64,000 nucleotides of DNA. Origin: Choristoneura fumiferana (Eukaryota; Arthropoda; Insecta; Lepidoptera; Tortricidae). Below the pieces are notes generated by a model. That model was not told the origin of the DNA and made no database searches. It saw only the letters and a program-made list of their open reading frames with translations. Numbering within the stretch: position 1 is the first letter of the stretch; every line of letters begins with the position of its first letter. The position numbers and the translations under genes are program-made. The DNA is taken from the NCBI RefSeq assembly GCF_025370935.1, contig NC_133482.1, forward strand, positions 14,008,973-14,072,972. The letters are read 5' to 3'. Of the stretch, positions 1 to 10,968 are shown piece after piece.

Positions 1-435
1 AGCAAATGGGCGTTGGCATAATACGGCCAAATACTATTTAAGATGACATACGGACCTGAGGCGTGGGCGCTAGCGATGAGCCTCATAAAGAAGCTCAAAG
101 TCACTTAGAGGGCTATATTATGCTCGGGGTTTCTCTGCGGGATAGAATCAGAAATATCCGCAGTAGAACTAAGGTTACCGACATAGCCTAAAGAATTGCG
201 AAACTGAAGTGGCAGAGGTGCTCGCAGGACTGATGGCCGATGGGGTCAGAAGGTTCTCGGATGGCGTCCGCGGACCGGGAGACGAGCTGTCGGTAGGCCT
301 CCAACAAGATGGAGCGACGACCTGGTTAAGATCGCGGGATCGCGTTGGATGCGGAAAGCACAAGACCGGTCTGAGTGGAGACTTGGGGGAGGCCTATGTG
401 CAGCAGTGGACGCCTTTCGGCTGACATGATCATGA
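1..435 (+). mobile_element. RTE-clade LINE, decayed 3' fragment
   Basis: The C-terminal part of the reverse transcriptase ORF of the same LINE family as the long copy at 6456-9380, in the opposite orientation. Recognisable pieces include MTYG near 42, KLKVT near 94 and the terminal segment ending in YVQQWTPFG before the stop near 421. Several frame changes and an in-frame stop (after KLKVT) show that it is dead. The copy ends in a short ATG/CAT-type tail, as the family does elsewhere here. It runs off the left edge of the window, so its 5' extent is unknown. Confidence 0.85.
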
Positions 436-2383
436 TGCTGACAATTTAAGAAGTTTCTCGCAGGTTCACAGACAACCAGTAATACCACAATAACCGACTA
501 ATAAAGCGCCATTAATTAATTACGTCACACATCTAGGGAGGTCGTCTGGCGTTTTGTCACGCCTAAAACGGGGAGGTCTAAAAATTTTCAAAATTAATGT
601 GACAATTTATGAGTTGGCCCTAATAATAGACGTGGAGTGAGTCCTCTCAAATTCTCATCATTCGAGTGACTACGTGCCGCGAGAAACCGCGAAAAAAATA
701 ACATACGTTTTCATGAAAATATATCATTCTAATAAACCAATCTTGTCTATCTGTCTATTATCGAAACGAAATAACTGTACCGGTTATTTGAGTTGGCTGT
801 ATTTTAACTTTTTAAAAAGTTTGCGACTCGACAATAACGGAATTTGTATGCGACATTACTGTCGAGCCAGCGAGCCTGCAACCTTTTTTAACTTTTTAAT
901 TTTTCGCTGACCATAAACTATGCACTTCTCCTTCTGATATGTGAAGAATAATGTCAACTTTTACGGTCATTTTTGAGAAAAGCTAGTTAAAGACCCGCAC
1001 TCCACTCCCAAACTTTAACGCGCCTCACATCTGTCATTTTTTGTCCAGTTGACAAAAAAAAACGTGTCCAATATTTTCTAATAATCTATCTAACCGAAGG
1101 ACTAAATAGATGTTTTTTACCCAGAAAAATACCCAATTGACTACCAAAACAGCGTATACATACAGCAGCGGCAATATGAAAGTCATGCGTCAGCATCAGA
1201 CACTTTTGTTGGGCCTCATTCAAATATTTTACTCATATCAAAAAGACAAAAACAAAGGCAATTTATATGAGCGCCAAACCAAAACATTATTTCCAGCGTT
1301 TGTGTACACATAAAAGAATTGTGGAACGTTGTTAATCTGTGGATGACAATGGACGGTGTCACATAAAAAGCAACGGTCGAACAGCGTGTACCTGTTTGGT
1401 ATGATACACTGTATTGCTAAAACAATATCTTTATTTAACCGGAAATGCTCGTGATGTAGTTAAAAAACAATTAATACATAATTAATGGCATAATTGGTAC
1501 TCATCGCGGCTTGAATGTTGCTAAAATTAGCTCGACGTTATGTAGCAACATTGTTATGGCCGTGTGGTCACGAGTAGACCAGTCGTCTGGTCATCGGAGT
1601 CAACACGTGACCACGACCGTTGGAATATGGCCGAAATGTCCAAGTAGTTTTAGCAATATTCAAGTCAGGATTAGCTCCCGAGTGCCAAAGTTTAAAACAA
1701 TATAAACCATTCGGATACCGTACACATACAGTGGAACAAGCGCATCGCAAATCATGTTGGGTGAACCTTTGTGCTACTAATGTCATTTATTTATTAATTT
1801 ATATAAACAGTTTACATCATGTTGACATCCCATACTTCTGTCAAAGAAATCGTAGTGAAATTGATTATTGACTTTCTACCCTGGCATATGAATCAGTTTG
1901 TTAAACTGTACACAAATTCAATGCAAAAGTGAAACAATCACCGAATCGAAAAACCAACACATCGATGGCAAAACTGGAGCGCTTGAATTCCAGTAATCGC
2001 CCCCAAGCTCGTTAGCAGATATAGGTTATTTAATATTATAATAAATAACCGTAATTATAACGCGTTCCCATGTCACTCATCGCCAAATGTCTCCTATTAC
2101 CGAAACGTGCGAGCGACGCGACATCAGAGCGCCGCGTCAAAATGCTGAGATGCGCTTTTGTTTTTCATTACTAATTCATATCATAATTAGCTGACAGTAT
2201 ATTTACTAACGAGACACGACAAACGAACTTCTTCGGCTAATAATACAAGAAAACATACATTTTGTATTACGTCCTAGATTTCACCCTGTACTTAAACTAT
2301 TATTTATTCTGTGATATAGGAAAGCGGAAAACAAATATCGTTATTGAAAAACATTCGGGATTGTATCTCATTCATACAGAACT
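436..2383. other. Gene-free AT-rich sequence
   Basis: I see no exon with protein-like content and proper splice sites. Around 1511-1705 there is a degenerate stretch with motifs seen in other moth repeats (GGCCGTGTGGTCACGAGTAG-like), probably an old transposon relic. The remaining short ORFs have no supporting features. Confidence 0.5.
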
Positions 2384-2490
2384 TAGCTTTTGCCCGCGAC
2401 TTCGTCTGCGAAAAATTCGTTAATCGCTATACCCCGCAGGAACTATCCAATTTCCTGGGATAAAAACTTGCTTTTTAACAATAGTATACA
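2384..2490 (+). repeat. Lepidopteran TAGCTTTTGCCCGCG-type repeat, fragment
   Basis: Begins with AGCTTTTGCCCGCGACTTCG, the diagnostic start of a very common lepidopteran interspersed repeat that is often described as a Helitron-like or microsatellite-associated element. Related starts occur at 6069, 17007, 29939 and, inverted, at 50980-51013. The family assignment is from memory of the motif; the motif itself is seen directly. Confidence 0.6.
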
Positions 2491-2719
2491 TATTATATAT
2501 TTTTTCGCAAACGTAGGTATAAATACGGGGCTCCCTTTCAATTTAAACCATTTTTAGACGTTTTTAAGCACCTAGTTACCTCACCTTAAATACCTTTCTT
2601 CAATATACACAGCAGATTAGCAATCAAAACTTCCGAGATGAAATAATATTTTTCTATAACTGTAAATCGAATGTACAGTCAACGTCATAAATAAGTGATC
2701 ATTTCTGTACTGTGGGGAC

Positions 2720-2966
2720 TGTAACTAGGTAAGAGCTTAGGTACTGGGGATCAACGCGCGTGACTTTAAACTTAGTTCAAAATAAACAACTTCTTCAATC
2801 ATTTGGATTTATTTCAGAGCTTAAAAATACATTTACATAGCATAGCACCAGCCGCTTAGGCTATCGGGGAGCAATCTGCGCTCCGGCATGTAATACCCGC
2901 TGTCAATCTAACCTGCCAAGTGGTCAGTTTTACCACCTGCCAGCGGTATACAGCCTAGTTCCTACA
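2720..2966 (-). repeat. LTR copy 1 (3' LTR of the minus-strand element)
   Basis: 247-bp repeat matching 3301-3546 with a single G length difference in a run (GGGG versus GGG). It contains an AATAAA on the minus strand inside AATAAATCC, where an LTR polyadenylation signal would be expected. Confidence 0.75.
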
Positions 2967-3300
2967 TATCCCTCCTTCCTCACAGAGGTGGGGACCTACT
3001 CTACGGCCCTACCTAACGGGGACATTACAGACAGAAAAGGGTCTTTGCTAAAGACTAGTCACATCCTTTTCATAAAACTCTAGTCTATGTTGTTACAATC
3101 ATAAATAGGTTTATATATTTCAAAATTTTCAAATCAAGGATGGGACTTCACCGTCCAAAAAAACCCCGTAACAAAAAAGGTACGGCGCCTTTTCAGTAAA
3201 AAGCCTAGCTACTAAAGACGCGTGACATTGCCTGTGCAACCCGACACGTCATTCTTGCTTCATGCCCATCATCCTTCATCAGGTGATGAAGGTTCGGGAC

Positions 3301-3546
3301 TGTAACTAGGTAAGAGCTTAGGTACTGGGGATCAACGCGCGTGACTTTAAACTTAGTTCAAAATAAACAACTTCTTCAATCATTTGGATTTATTTCAGAG
3401 CTTAAAAATACATTTACATAGCATAGCACCAGCCGCTTAGGCTATCGGGAGCAATCTGCGCTCCGGCATGTAATACCCGCTGTCAATCTAACCTGCCAAG
3501 TGGTCAGTTTTACCACCTGCCAGCGGTATACAGCCTAGTTCCTACA
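3301..3546 (-). repeat. LTR copy 2 (5' LTR of the minus-strand element)
   Basis: 246-bp repeat nearly identical to 2720-2966. The very low divergence implies a recent insertion or recent gene conversion. Its outer border lies exactly at the GTAC that also begins the small foldback at 3547-3618. Confidence 0.75.
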
Positions 3547-3618
3547 GTACCTTGTCGCTCTCAGTCGTTACACAATTTCGTATGGCTTTTCAAACATGAC
3601 GTTAAAGCGACAAGGTAC
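3547..3618. repeat. 72-bp foldback (GTACCTTGTCGCT arms)
   Basis: Begins GTACCTTGTCGCT and ends AGCGACAAGGTAC, forming a hairpin with 13-bp arms. The LTR element at 2711-3546 appears to have inserted in its first GTAC, since that tetranucleotide is also found on the far side of the LTR element. Confidence 0.55.
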
Positions 3619-5102
3619 AAAAGTGATCACCCATCATATTTAAAAATATGACTGAACCGTTAGCATGAATACAATGGAAAGTTGAAGAAAGTTCACATCG
3701 CAGATTACGTGCGCGACACGTAATAAGTGCTCATTGAAGAAATCGATTCCAGAATTGACTTATCATCGGCGCGTTTCAATAACTGTTACGTAATTTAGAC
3801 TGCCAAGTTATGGGTTTTTTATAAGTTACTCGTAGATCTTGGAAATAACGAGTCTTTTTTTTCACTTCATGGCTATCATATTTTTTACGGTTCTGTACGT
3901 CAACTATTACTATCGGAACATTGTTGTCTGTCTGTCCGCCAGTTTTTTTTAATACAACGTGTGAGTATTCCCTAGAGCTGGGCAAAGACTTTTAACTAAC
4001 TACAGCTATCCTAAACTAGGTACATACTGCAAATCCTCGAATTGGGCGCGGTTATTACGGCCGAGTATTGAGTATTTTGCTGACCCGGAATGCACGACCT
4101 GATAATTCAGGGCTTTGTGTAGTTTTCCATAAGGACACGAATTATCAGGTCGCATGATATTTCATTCCGAATTCATTACGGTTCCACAACTACAGGTCGA
4201 ACAGTCAGCAGTAGAAGTGAGCGGTTACGGTGCGCAAAATGATCTAACCACGACTCTATTGTGAAAGTAATAAGAGAGCGTTCAGATAATTTTGAGCACC
4301 AGAACTGTTCATATACCTGTGCTGCTGGTTGTACATAAACCGCACCCCTCGCGTCCTCCGACACGGCTATGTCGCTCAGAACGTTTCTTTCTTGTTATTT
4401 CAGCTCACGTAAGGCACTGATGTGAGGAAGTGCATTCATGCACTCGTGGCCTGTCGTGACCCTAACATAAACAAACGTGTTCAATGACAATACCGTTCGC
4501 CATCTCTTTCTGACAAACGGAATATGATGGTGAACAGAGAAGTTATTTAATGCGATTGAATACACAATGAAGCCACTAAGTCTTGGAAGCCAGTGTCCGA
4601 AATGTACCAATGCGAACATTCTTTAGAACACTGTTAAGGATTGTTCACAATAGGTCTGAAAGGGCGCGCCAGCGCAGCATCCGATCCTCTGGCCCTATAA
4701 ATAAATCATGCCTTTGTCAACGTTATTAGGTGTAATGACAGTGACGGACGAATATAAAAGATATAGAATAGACAACGGGAAGACATTTTTATAAGCATCA
4801 TCCCAACAGCGGCGATCTGGGCGAGTAAGTTGGTTTTAGTTTTTAAATCTTTTAATTTTTTTATGTCAAGCCCTCTCATTCTGAGAGGACGCCTGTGCCT
4901 TTAGTGAAATGTATATAGGTCGAGATGATGAGATGATGACTATCAACAACGGTTACCTACAGATGACCATTAAAAAAAAAATCGCTTGTAAGTAGCTATA
5001 TGTCTTGGCCCGCCCCTTATTTTTTTAACCAGTCGAGCTCAAAACTAGCGGAACCCTGAGTATACGTTGACATTTGAAACATTTTCTAACTCAGTATCGT
5101 AG
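3619..5102. other. Gene-free interval with a small hairpin
   Basis: No convincing coding exon. 4095-4152 is a hairpin with 14-bp perfect arms (CGACCTGATAATTC). TATAAAAG at 4753-4760 is followed about 65 bp later by a consensus 5' splice site (GCGA then GTAAGT at 4825), which could be a non-coding first exon on the plus strand; no partner exon was found, so this is only a hint. Confidence 0.4.
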
Positions 5103-5365
5103 TCAAAAAGATGGAACGACGACCTGTGGCCCATTTCACGAAGCTACAAGTTACAATTTACAAGCGGTAGTCTCTTTTCAATGCATACGGTTAAACAAGG
5201 ACTAACGCTTGTAAATTGTAAGTTGTAGCTTCGTGAAATAGGACACTGGTTAAGACCGCGGGATCGCGGTGGATGCGGAAAGCACAAGACCGGTCTGAGT
5301 GGAGAGCCTTGGGGGAGGCCTATGTCCAGCAGTAGACGTCTTTCGGCTGACATGATGTTGATAAT
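5103..5365 (+). mobile_element. RTE LINE 3' fragment interrupted by a MITE
   Basis: The two flanks (5103-5126 and 5246-5365) together match the 3' end of the RTE family: GATGGAACGACGACCTG, then CTGGTTAAGACCGCGGGATC through the region ending CGGCTGACATGATG. The continuity is broken by the palindrome at 5127-5245, so the palindrome inserted after the LINE fragment. Confidence 0.8.
5127..5245. mobile_element. 119-bp palindromic MITE inside the RTE fragment
   Basis: Long terminal inverted repeats: the left end runs TGGCCCATTTCACGAAGCTA and the right end, reverse-complemented, TGTCCTATTTCACGAAGCTA; the similarity continues for about 40 bp. It is bounded by CTG on both sides (5124-5126 and 5246-5248), which fits a 3-bp target duplication because the uninterrupted LINE reads GACGACCTGGTTAAG. 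Superfamily is not clear. Confidence 0.7.
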
Positions 5366-6444
5366 CGTAGTCAACGAGACAAAGTGCTAAGGGAACAAGC
5401 TACGTTAATGCTTGACTTCAAGATTCATCGCTCACGATCAAACTAATAAACAAACCGATAATTTTCACGATTCTCTCAATCCCGAGACATTGACAAATAC
5501 CTCAACCTAATTCCGTAGACGTTTTAATAAACGTTTGTAGGTAAGAGGCGGGCTTAGATAAGGTCATTGACCAAGCCACAAAAAGGGGATCGATCTGACA
5601 GTTCACTCGATAACGGTACTATTGAGATATGAGGCCGAGGCTGTGCAAAATTGCCTTTAGACTCCACGTTAAACACCAAAACTCGTATCTTATGCAATCG
5701 CGCGATGCAAAAGCAGCCTTGCTCTGTCCAATATAGTTCCGATTTCGTATATAAACGAGAACGACTTGAGAGCTTGGTAAAACAAGCGGAACTGTTCCAT
5801 TTTGGAGTAGGTGTGAAGTAATCTCGTTTATTGCAGGCCAATTATTGTGTTGCTTAAACGATGCTCCGAATTTTTACACAAGTTTTTTCTTAAATTCTTC
5901 ACGCTTGTTATTCACAAATAAAAGTACATATTTACATAAGTATTATTTTAATTCAAAAACTAATGGCAAAACAGACAAGACGAAAGGAGGAATGGAAGCG
6001 TGGAATTCTATTTTATTTGATGGTACGTAGAATCCGTGTTCAACTTTACATAAGTTCATTTATGGTTAACTAGCTTTTGCCCGCGACTTCGTCCGCGCGG
6101 AATAGTAACTTTGGGAAGTATTTAAAAATTATTTAGGATCCCTATTTTGCCAATAATAGCACATATAAACTTCTACGGTTTACTGAAAATAATCTATTTT
6201 AAAACATTGCTATAGGTAAATACCTATAAACTATTTTTTTTGTTCTTCCATCCATCCATCCATCCATCCATGTTTTTTGGTAAAACATAAATATTTTGCG
6301 GGAAACCACATTTTACCAATACGACGTGTATTCTACCCTGTCAACATAAAAGGACTAACTACTTAATTCTTCATAGTGAACTCTTGACACCTTACGCCCT
6401 TTATTGTAAGTTAGGAGGGTAGGATTATAATTAAGACGCCATTT
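5366..6444. other. Gene-free interval with common repeat start and CATC microsatellite
   Basis: Contains a TAGCTTTTGCCCGCGACTTC repeat start at 6070 and a (CATC)n run at about 6249-6270. The ORF-like stretches show no family features. Confidence 0.5.
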
Positions 6445-6455
6445 TTACTAAGCAT
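6445..6455. repeat. Target-site duplication, left copy (TTACTAAGCAT)
   Basis: The 11-mer TTACTAAGCAT occurs here and again, perfectly, at 9381-9391, just outside the two ends of the RTE element. Confidence 0.85.
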
Positions 6456-9380
6456 CATCATCATCATCATCATCATGTCAGCCGAAAGACGTCCACTGCT
6501 GGACATAGGCCTCCCCCAAGGCTCTCCACTCAGACCGGTCTTGTGCTTTCCGCATCCACCGCGATCCCGCGATCTTAACCAAGTCGTCGCTCCATCTTGT
6601 TGGAGGCCTACCGACAGCTCGTCTCCCGGTCCGCGGACGCCATTCGAGAACCTTCTGGCCCCATCGGCCATCCGTCCTGCGAGCAATGTGCCCCGCCCAC
6701 TGCCACTTTAGTTTCGCAATTCTTCGGGCTATGTCGGTAACCTTAGTTCTACTGCGGATATCATCATTTCTAATTCTATCCCGCAGAGAAACCCCGAGCA
6801 TAGCCCTCTCCATAGCCCTCTGAGTGACTTTGAGTTTCTCATGAGGCCCATCGTTAGCGCCCACGTCTCAGATCCGTATGTCATCACTGGCAACACACAC
6901 TGGTCAAAGACTTTTGACTTCAAACACTGCGGTAATTTGGACGAAAAGACACTACGAAGCTTCCCGAACGCTGCCCAGCCGAGTCGGATTCGACGAGTGA
7001 TCTCTTTCTCAAAGTTGGACCTACCTAACTGGACCGTTTGTCCCAGGTATACATAGTCGTCAACAACTTCGAGCGCAGAGTCTCCGACTATTACGGGAGT
7101 TGGTACAACATGGACATTAGACATGACTTTCGTCTTGTCCATGTTCATTTTCAGGCCAACTCGGTCGGAAACTCTACTGAGGTCAGCGAGCATAGCACCG
7201 AGGTCCTCCATGGTCTCAGCCATGACTACAATGTCGTCGGCGAATCGAAGATGAGTGAAATACTCGCCATTAATGTTGATGCCTCGTCCTTTCCAGTCCA
7301 AAACCTTAAAAGCATCCTCCAATGCAGCGGTGAACAGTTTCGGAGAGATCACATCTCCTTGTCTGACTCCCCGCTGCAGAGGAATAGGCTTCGTGCTCTG
7401 ATCCTGTAATCGGACGGACATAGTGGCGTTTTCGTACAGACACTTCAACACTTCGATATACCGATAGTCAACTTGGCACCGCTGGAGAGCCTGCAGCACA
7501 GCCCAAGTCTCGATCGAATCGAAGGCTTTCTCGTAGTCCACAAATGCTAGGCAAAGGGGGAGGTTATACTCTTCAGTCTTCTGTATAACCTGCCGCAGCG
7601 CATGTATGTGGTCTACGGTACTATAGCCTTTTCGGAAGCCGGCTTGTTCGGGAGGCTGGAAGTCGTCAAGCCTGCGTGTGAGACGGTTTGTGATGACCCT
7701 GGAAAATAGCTTGTAAACATGGCTCAGAAGTGAGATGGGTCTATAGTTCTTCAGCAAGGTGTTATCACCTTTTTTGAAGAAGAGCACCACCACACTTCTG
7801 TTCCATGCTTTCGGCGTTCTCCCTTGGTGAAGGACGGAACTAAACAGCGTCTGAAGGCCCTTAAGGACTGGTCTACCACCCGCCTTCAGGAGTTCGGCTG
7901 TAATTCCGTCGTCACCCGGGGCTTTGCCATTCTTAAGCTGCTTGAGGGCCATACTAATCTCGTACAGGCTGACGTCCGGGATGTCTTCGGTATAGTGTCG
8001 GGTTAATCTAGCCCTCGGGTCTTTAGCTAGATTTTCGACAGGTGTTCGGGTTGTCGTGTATAGCTGTCCATAAAACCTCTCAACTTCCTCCAACAGCTCA
8101 GGTTTGGATGAAACGATTCTGCCGTCGTCGGTCTTGAGCTTCATCAACTGGCTTTGACCAACAGACAGATCCCTGGTAAACACCTTAGAGCCCCTGTTAC
8201 GCTCAATAGCCTCTTCAATACTGGTAGTATTAAATCGGCGTACATCGCGCTTCAGAGACTTTGAGATCTGTCTGTTGAGCTGCCGATAACGAGAAGCGTC
8301 ACCAGAAGACTGCAAAATCATCTCACGCCTCACCTCCATGAGCCTAAGGGTGGAATCCGAAAGCCTTTTGGTTCTAGTACGGCGGGTCTTGAAGAACTTA
8401 GACCCGACCATATGGACAGCTTCCACAAACCCGTCGTTGTAATCGTCCACCTCGCTACCTAGGCATTCGAAACGATTTTGAAGTTCGAGCTGAAAGCTCT
8501 CGGGGTTTTGGAGCTGAGCAGGTTCTGGGCGGAGCGTAGATTTCATCAGTCGAGACCTTTCAAGCTTGAACTGGATATTCAATGAGCCTCGTACCATACG
8601 GTGATCACTCCCGGTTTTAAACGCACTGATCACGGAGACATCATTGAATATGTGCTTTTTCGTCGACATGATAAAATCTATCTCATTCCTCGTAACACCA
8701 TCAGGGCTCATCCAGGTCCACTTCCTATGCTCACGTTTCCTGAAGAAGGAGTTCATCATATAGAGTCCCTCCTTCTCCATAAAACCGGCCAGTAGGTGGC
8801 CCCGGTGATTCCTACGCCCCACTCCAAATTTCCCCACTCTCAGTTCTTCACCGTCTCGTTTGCCCAGCTTTGCGTTAAAGTCCCCCATAACAACCGTAAA
8901 GTGAGTTTTGGAGCTATGCATGGCTCTGGAAATATCCTCATACATAGCCTCCACCTCATCGTCGGAGTGCGTCGAGGTCGGAGCGTATACCTGTATGACC
9001 TTCAACGAATATCGTTGGGTCATTCTGAGTACAAGGCATGCTACCCGGTTCGACACACTATCGATCTTCACCACGTTGTTCACGAGGGACCTGTGGACGA
9101 TAAACCCGACACCTCCCTGGGACTGGTGTTCGCCCTCCCGGAAATAGAGCAAGTTACCGGACTTAAGAGTTATCGTGTCCTCCCCCTCTCTACGGACTTC
9201 TGATAACCCTATGATTCCCCATCGTAACCTGCTCAATTCTTCCTCCAGTTCCAGTATCCTTTCATCGGTCCGCAGCGTTCGGCAGTTATATGTTGCCAGG
9301 GCCAAAGGTTGTCGTTTTTGGTAGCCGGGCCTCTGCCGGTGATTAACTATAGCACCCCTGCCCCGCCGTTACCATGGCCG
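6456..9380 (-). mobile_element. Near-complete RTE-clade LINE, 2.9 kb
   Basis: A non-LTR retrotransposon on the minus strand, flanked by a perfect 11-bp target-site duplication. The 3' end is the (CAT)n tract at 6456-6476 (ATG repeats on the coding strand). About 75 bp of 5' UTR precede the ATG at 9305. One ORF encodes an AP-endonuclease and a reverse transcriptase and there is no RNase H, as expected for RTE; it strongly resembles the lepidopteran RTE family described from Heliconius. The perfect duplication and nearly intact ORF indicate a fairly recent insertion. The second assembled copy has the same insertion (right duplication 21920-21930), so both represent the same event. Confidence 0.9.
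6478..9305 (-). pseudogene. RTE endonuclease/reverse transcriptase ORF, one frameshift
   Basis: The ORF starts at ATG 9305 and reads 858 codons to 6729. Residues 1-~240 are an APE-type endonuclease with GLSEVRR, MGDFNAKLG, NEIDFIM and GSDHRMV (catalytic Glu, Asp/Asn and His). The RT follows, with NGKAPGDDGI, NYRPISLLS, VDYEKAFDSI, QRGVRQGDVISP and the catalytic FADD box near residue 690. Near 6838-6845 the frame shifts: the proper C-terminus continues in another frame (KLKVTQRAMERAML... RWMRKAQDRSEW) to a stop at 6478. A single-base insertion or deletion explains it, either a real inactivating mutation or an assembly error. Everything else is open, so the element could otherwise be recently active. 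Confidence 0.88.
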
Positions 9381-9391
9381 TTACTAAGCAT
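9381..9391. repeat. Target-site duplication, right copy (TTACTAAGCAT)
   Basis: Perfect match to 6445-6455, immediately 5' of the minus-strand RTE element. Confidence 0.85.
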
Positions 9392-9511
9392 AGCTACACA
9401 TATTTCCGATAAATATACTTATAGTAATTTGTTTGAAATTCCTTAAGAACTTTCATCCCCATATTTTCAAGTAAATAGGTCGAAATTTGAAAGCGCCGGA
9501 ACAAATGTTTT

Positions 9512-9785
9512 TTAGGGTTCCGTAGCTGAAAAGGAAAAAATGGAACCCTTATAGGATCACTTTGCTGTCCGTCCGTCCGTCTGTCTGTCAAGACCTTTAT
9601 CTCCTAAACGCGCGGAGTATCGGTATCGAGTTGAAATTGAAACCGTAAACTCAGGTCAATAGTCCCGAAAGCTGTGAAAAATCAAACTTCTAAGTCAAGG
9701 CAATCAAAAGCTACAGTCATTAAAAAGGTATTTCCATGTAAATAGCCTTAACAGAAAAAGTTATAGGGTACTTCCAGAAAAATAA
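9512..9785. repeat. GGGTTCCG-type lepidopteran repeat, fragment
   Basis: Opens with AGGGTTCCGTAGC, followed by GGAACCCTTATAGG and a (CCGT/CTGT)n tract, the pattern of a dispersed moth repeat that is seen more fully at 53765-54397. Duplicated in copy 2 near 22052. Confidence 0.65.
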
Positions 9786-10007
9786 TTGTATCGATAACTA
9801 TGTCTGGTGTACAATAAAGAGTCTTTGTATTGTAGGTATTGTAAATAAGAAAAATCTGAAAATAATAATTTTTCATGTCTGACTGTCTATGTCAATAAGC
9901 CATCTAAAATGACCCCACATTGCGAACATTTTGCTTGAGCTTAGAAGGCTCTGCTAACACTGCATGATCTCCTCTACTAACATCACCTCTCGCAGGTAAT
10001 TTTTTTT

Positions 10008-10530
10008 GAACAAATATCTATTTATCGCTTATCACGTGCCCAAATGCCAAGTTTCATAAAGAACCATCGATTTATCTTCGACAATGACGATCTTTCATAT
10101 AAACTTTCATCCCCTATTTCACCCCTCACAGGAAGAGTTTTAAAAAACGCGCGAATAAATATCTATTTATCTCTTATCACGTGCCCAAATGCCAAGTTTC
10201 ATAAAGAACCATCGATTTATCTTCAACAATGACGATCTTCCATATAAACTTTCCTCCCCTATTTCACCCCCTCAGAGGAAGAATTAAAAAAAACGCGCGA
10301 ACAAATATCTATTTACTTCTTATCACGTGCCGAAATGGCAAGTTTATCATCGATAATGACGACCTTTCACCTTTTGAATTTTCATTCCCTATTTCACCCC
10401 TCGCATGTCGAATTTTCAAAAAAGCTCAAACAAATATCGATTTATTTCTTATTAAGTGCCTAAATGCCAAGTTTCATGGTTTTATCTTCGACAGCGACGA
10501 ACTTCCACCTTATTAACTTTCATCCCCTAT
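10008..10530 (+). repeat. Degenerate ~145-bp tandem array
   Basis: At least four imperfect units each contain TTATCACGTGCCCAAATGCCAAGTTTCAT-like text, CGATTTATCTTCGAC, CATCCCCTATTTCACCCC and a poly-A/ACGCGCGAA joint. The units diverge from each other by substitutions and deletions. The array leads straight into the 3' portion of a common moth repeat. The same array is present in copy 2 at about 22573-23100. Confidence 0.75.
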
Positions 10531-10968
10531 TTCAACCCCTTAAAGCCTCCTTTTTGCGATAAAAGATAGCCTATAGTCTTTCCTAAGGTCTATTCTATCT
10601 CTGTACCAAATTTCATCAAAATCGGTTCAGCGGTTTAGGCGTGAAAGCGTAACAGACAGACAGACAGACAGAGTTACTTTCGCATTTATAATATTAGTAT
10701 TCTTATTAAGTGCCTAAATGCCAAGTTTCATGGTTTTATCTTCGACAGCGACGAACTTCCACTTTATTAACTTTCATCCCCTATTTCAACCCCTTAAAGC
10801 CTCCTTTTCGCGATAAAAGATAGCCTATGTTCTTTCCCAAGGTCTATTCTATCTCTGTACCAAATTTCATCAAAATCGGTTCAGCGGTTTAGGCGTGAAA
10901 GCGTAACAGACAGACAGACAGACAGACAGACAGAGTTACTTTCGCATTTATAATATTATAGTATGGAT
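10447..10968 (+). repeat. Tandem pair of ~254-bp units ending in (CAGA)n
   Basis: Two direct units, starting near 10447 and 10701 at TCTTATTAAGTGCC, each run through AAATTTCATCAAAATCGGTT and GGCGTGAAAGCGTAA into a (CAGA)n microsatellite and CGCATTTATAATATTA. This tail is one of the commonest interspersed sequences of Lepidoptera. The second unit has a longer CAGA run. It looks like a tandem duplication of an element end. Confidence 0.75.

Larger units (their letters stand above)
2711..3546 (-). mobile_element. Miniature LTR retrotransposon (TRIM-like), no coding capacity
   Basis: Two direct repeats of 247 and 246 bp (2720-2966 and 3301-3546) differ by about one base and flank only ~334 bp of interior. 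Read on the minus strand the repeats start TGTAGGAACTAGG, carry AATAAA, and the outer one ends CCCCACA, giving TG...CA ends. Just before the minus-strand 3' repeat is a polypurine tract (GAGGAAGGAGGGA). The flanks GTAC (2707-2710) and GTAC (3547-3550) fit a 4-bp target duplication if the outer end is at 2711. The inner copy lacks the terminal CACA, and I could not recognise a primer-binding site, so the interior may be an internal-deletion product. Superfamily (Gypsy or BEL) cannot be decided. Confidence 0.75.

Noticed and set aside
4753..4830. Plus-strand promoter and non-coding first exon (TATAAAAG then GTAAGT)
   Set aside because: No downstream exon could be found; kept only as a remark.
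10008..10530. Array of spaced repeats resembling a CRISPR
   Set aside because: Units are long, degenerate and contiguous, in a eukaryotic genome, and part of a transposon; no spacer structure.
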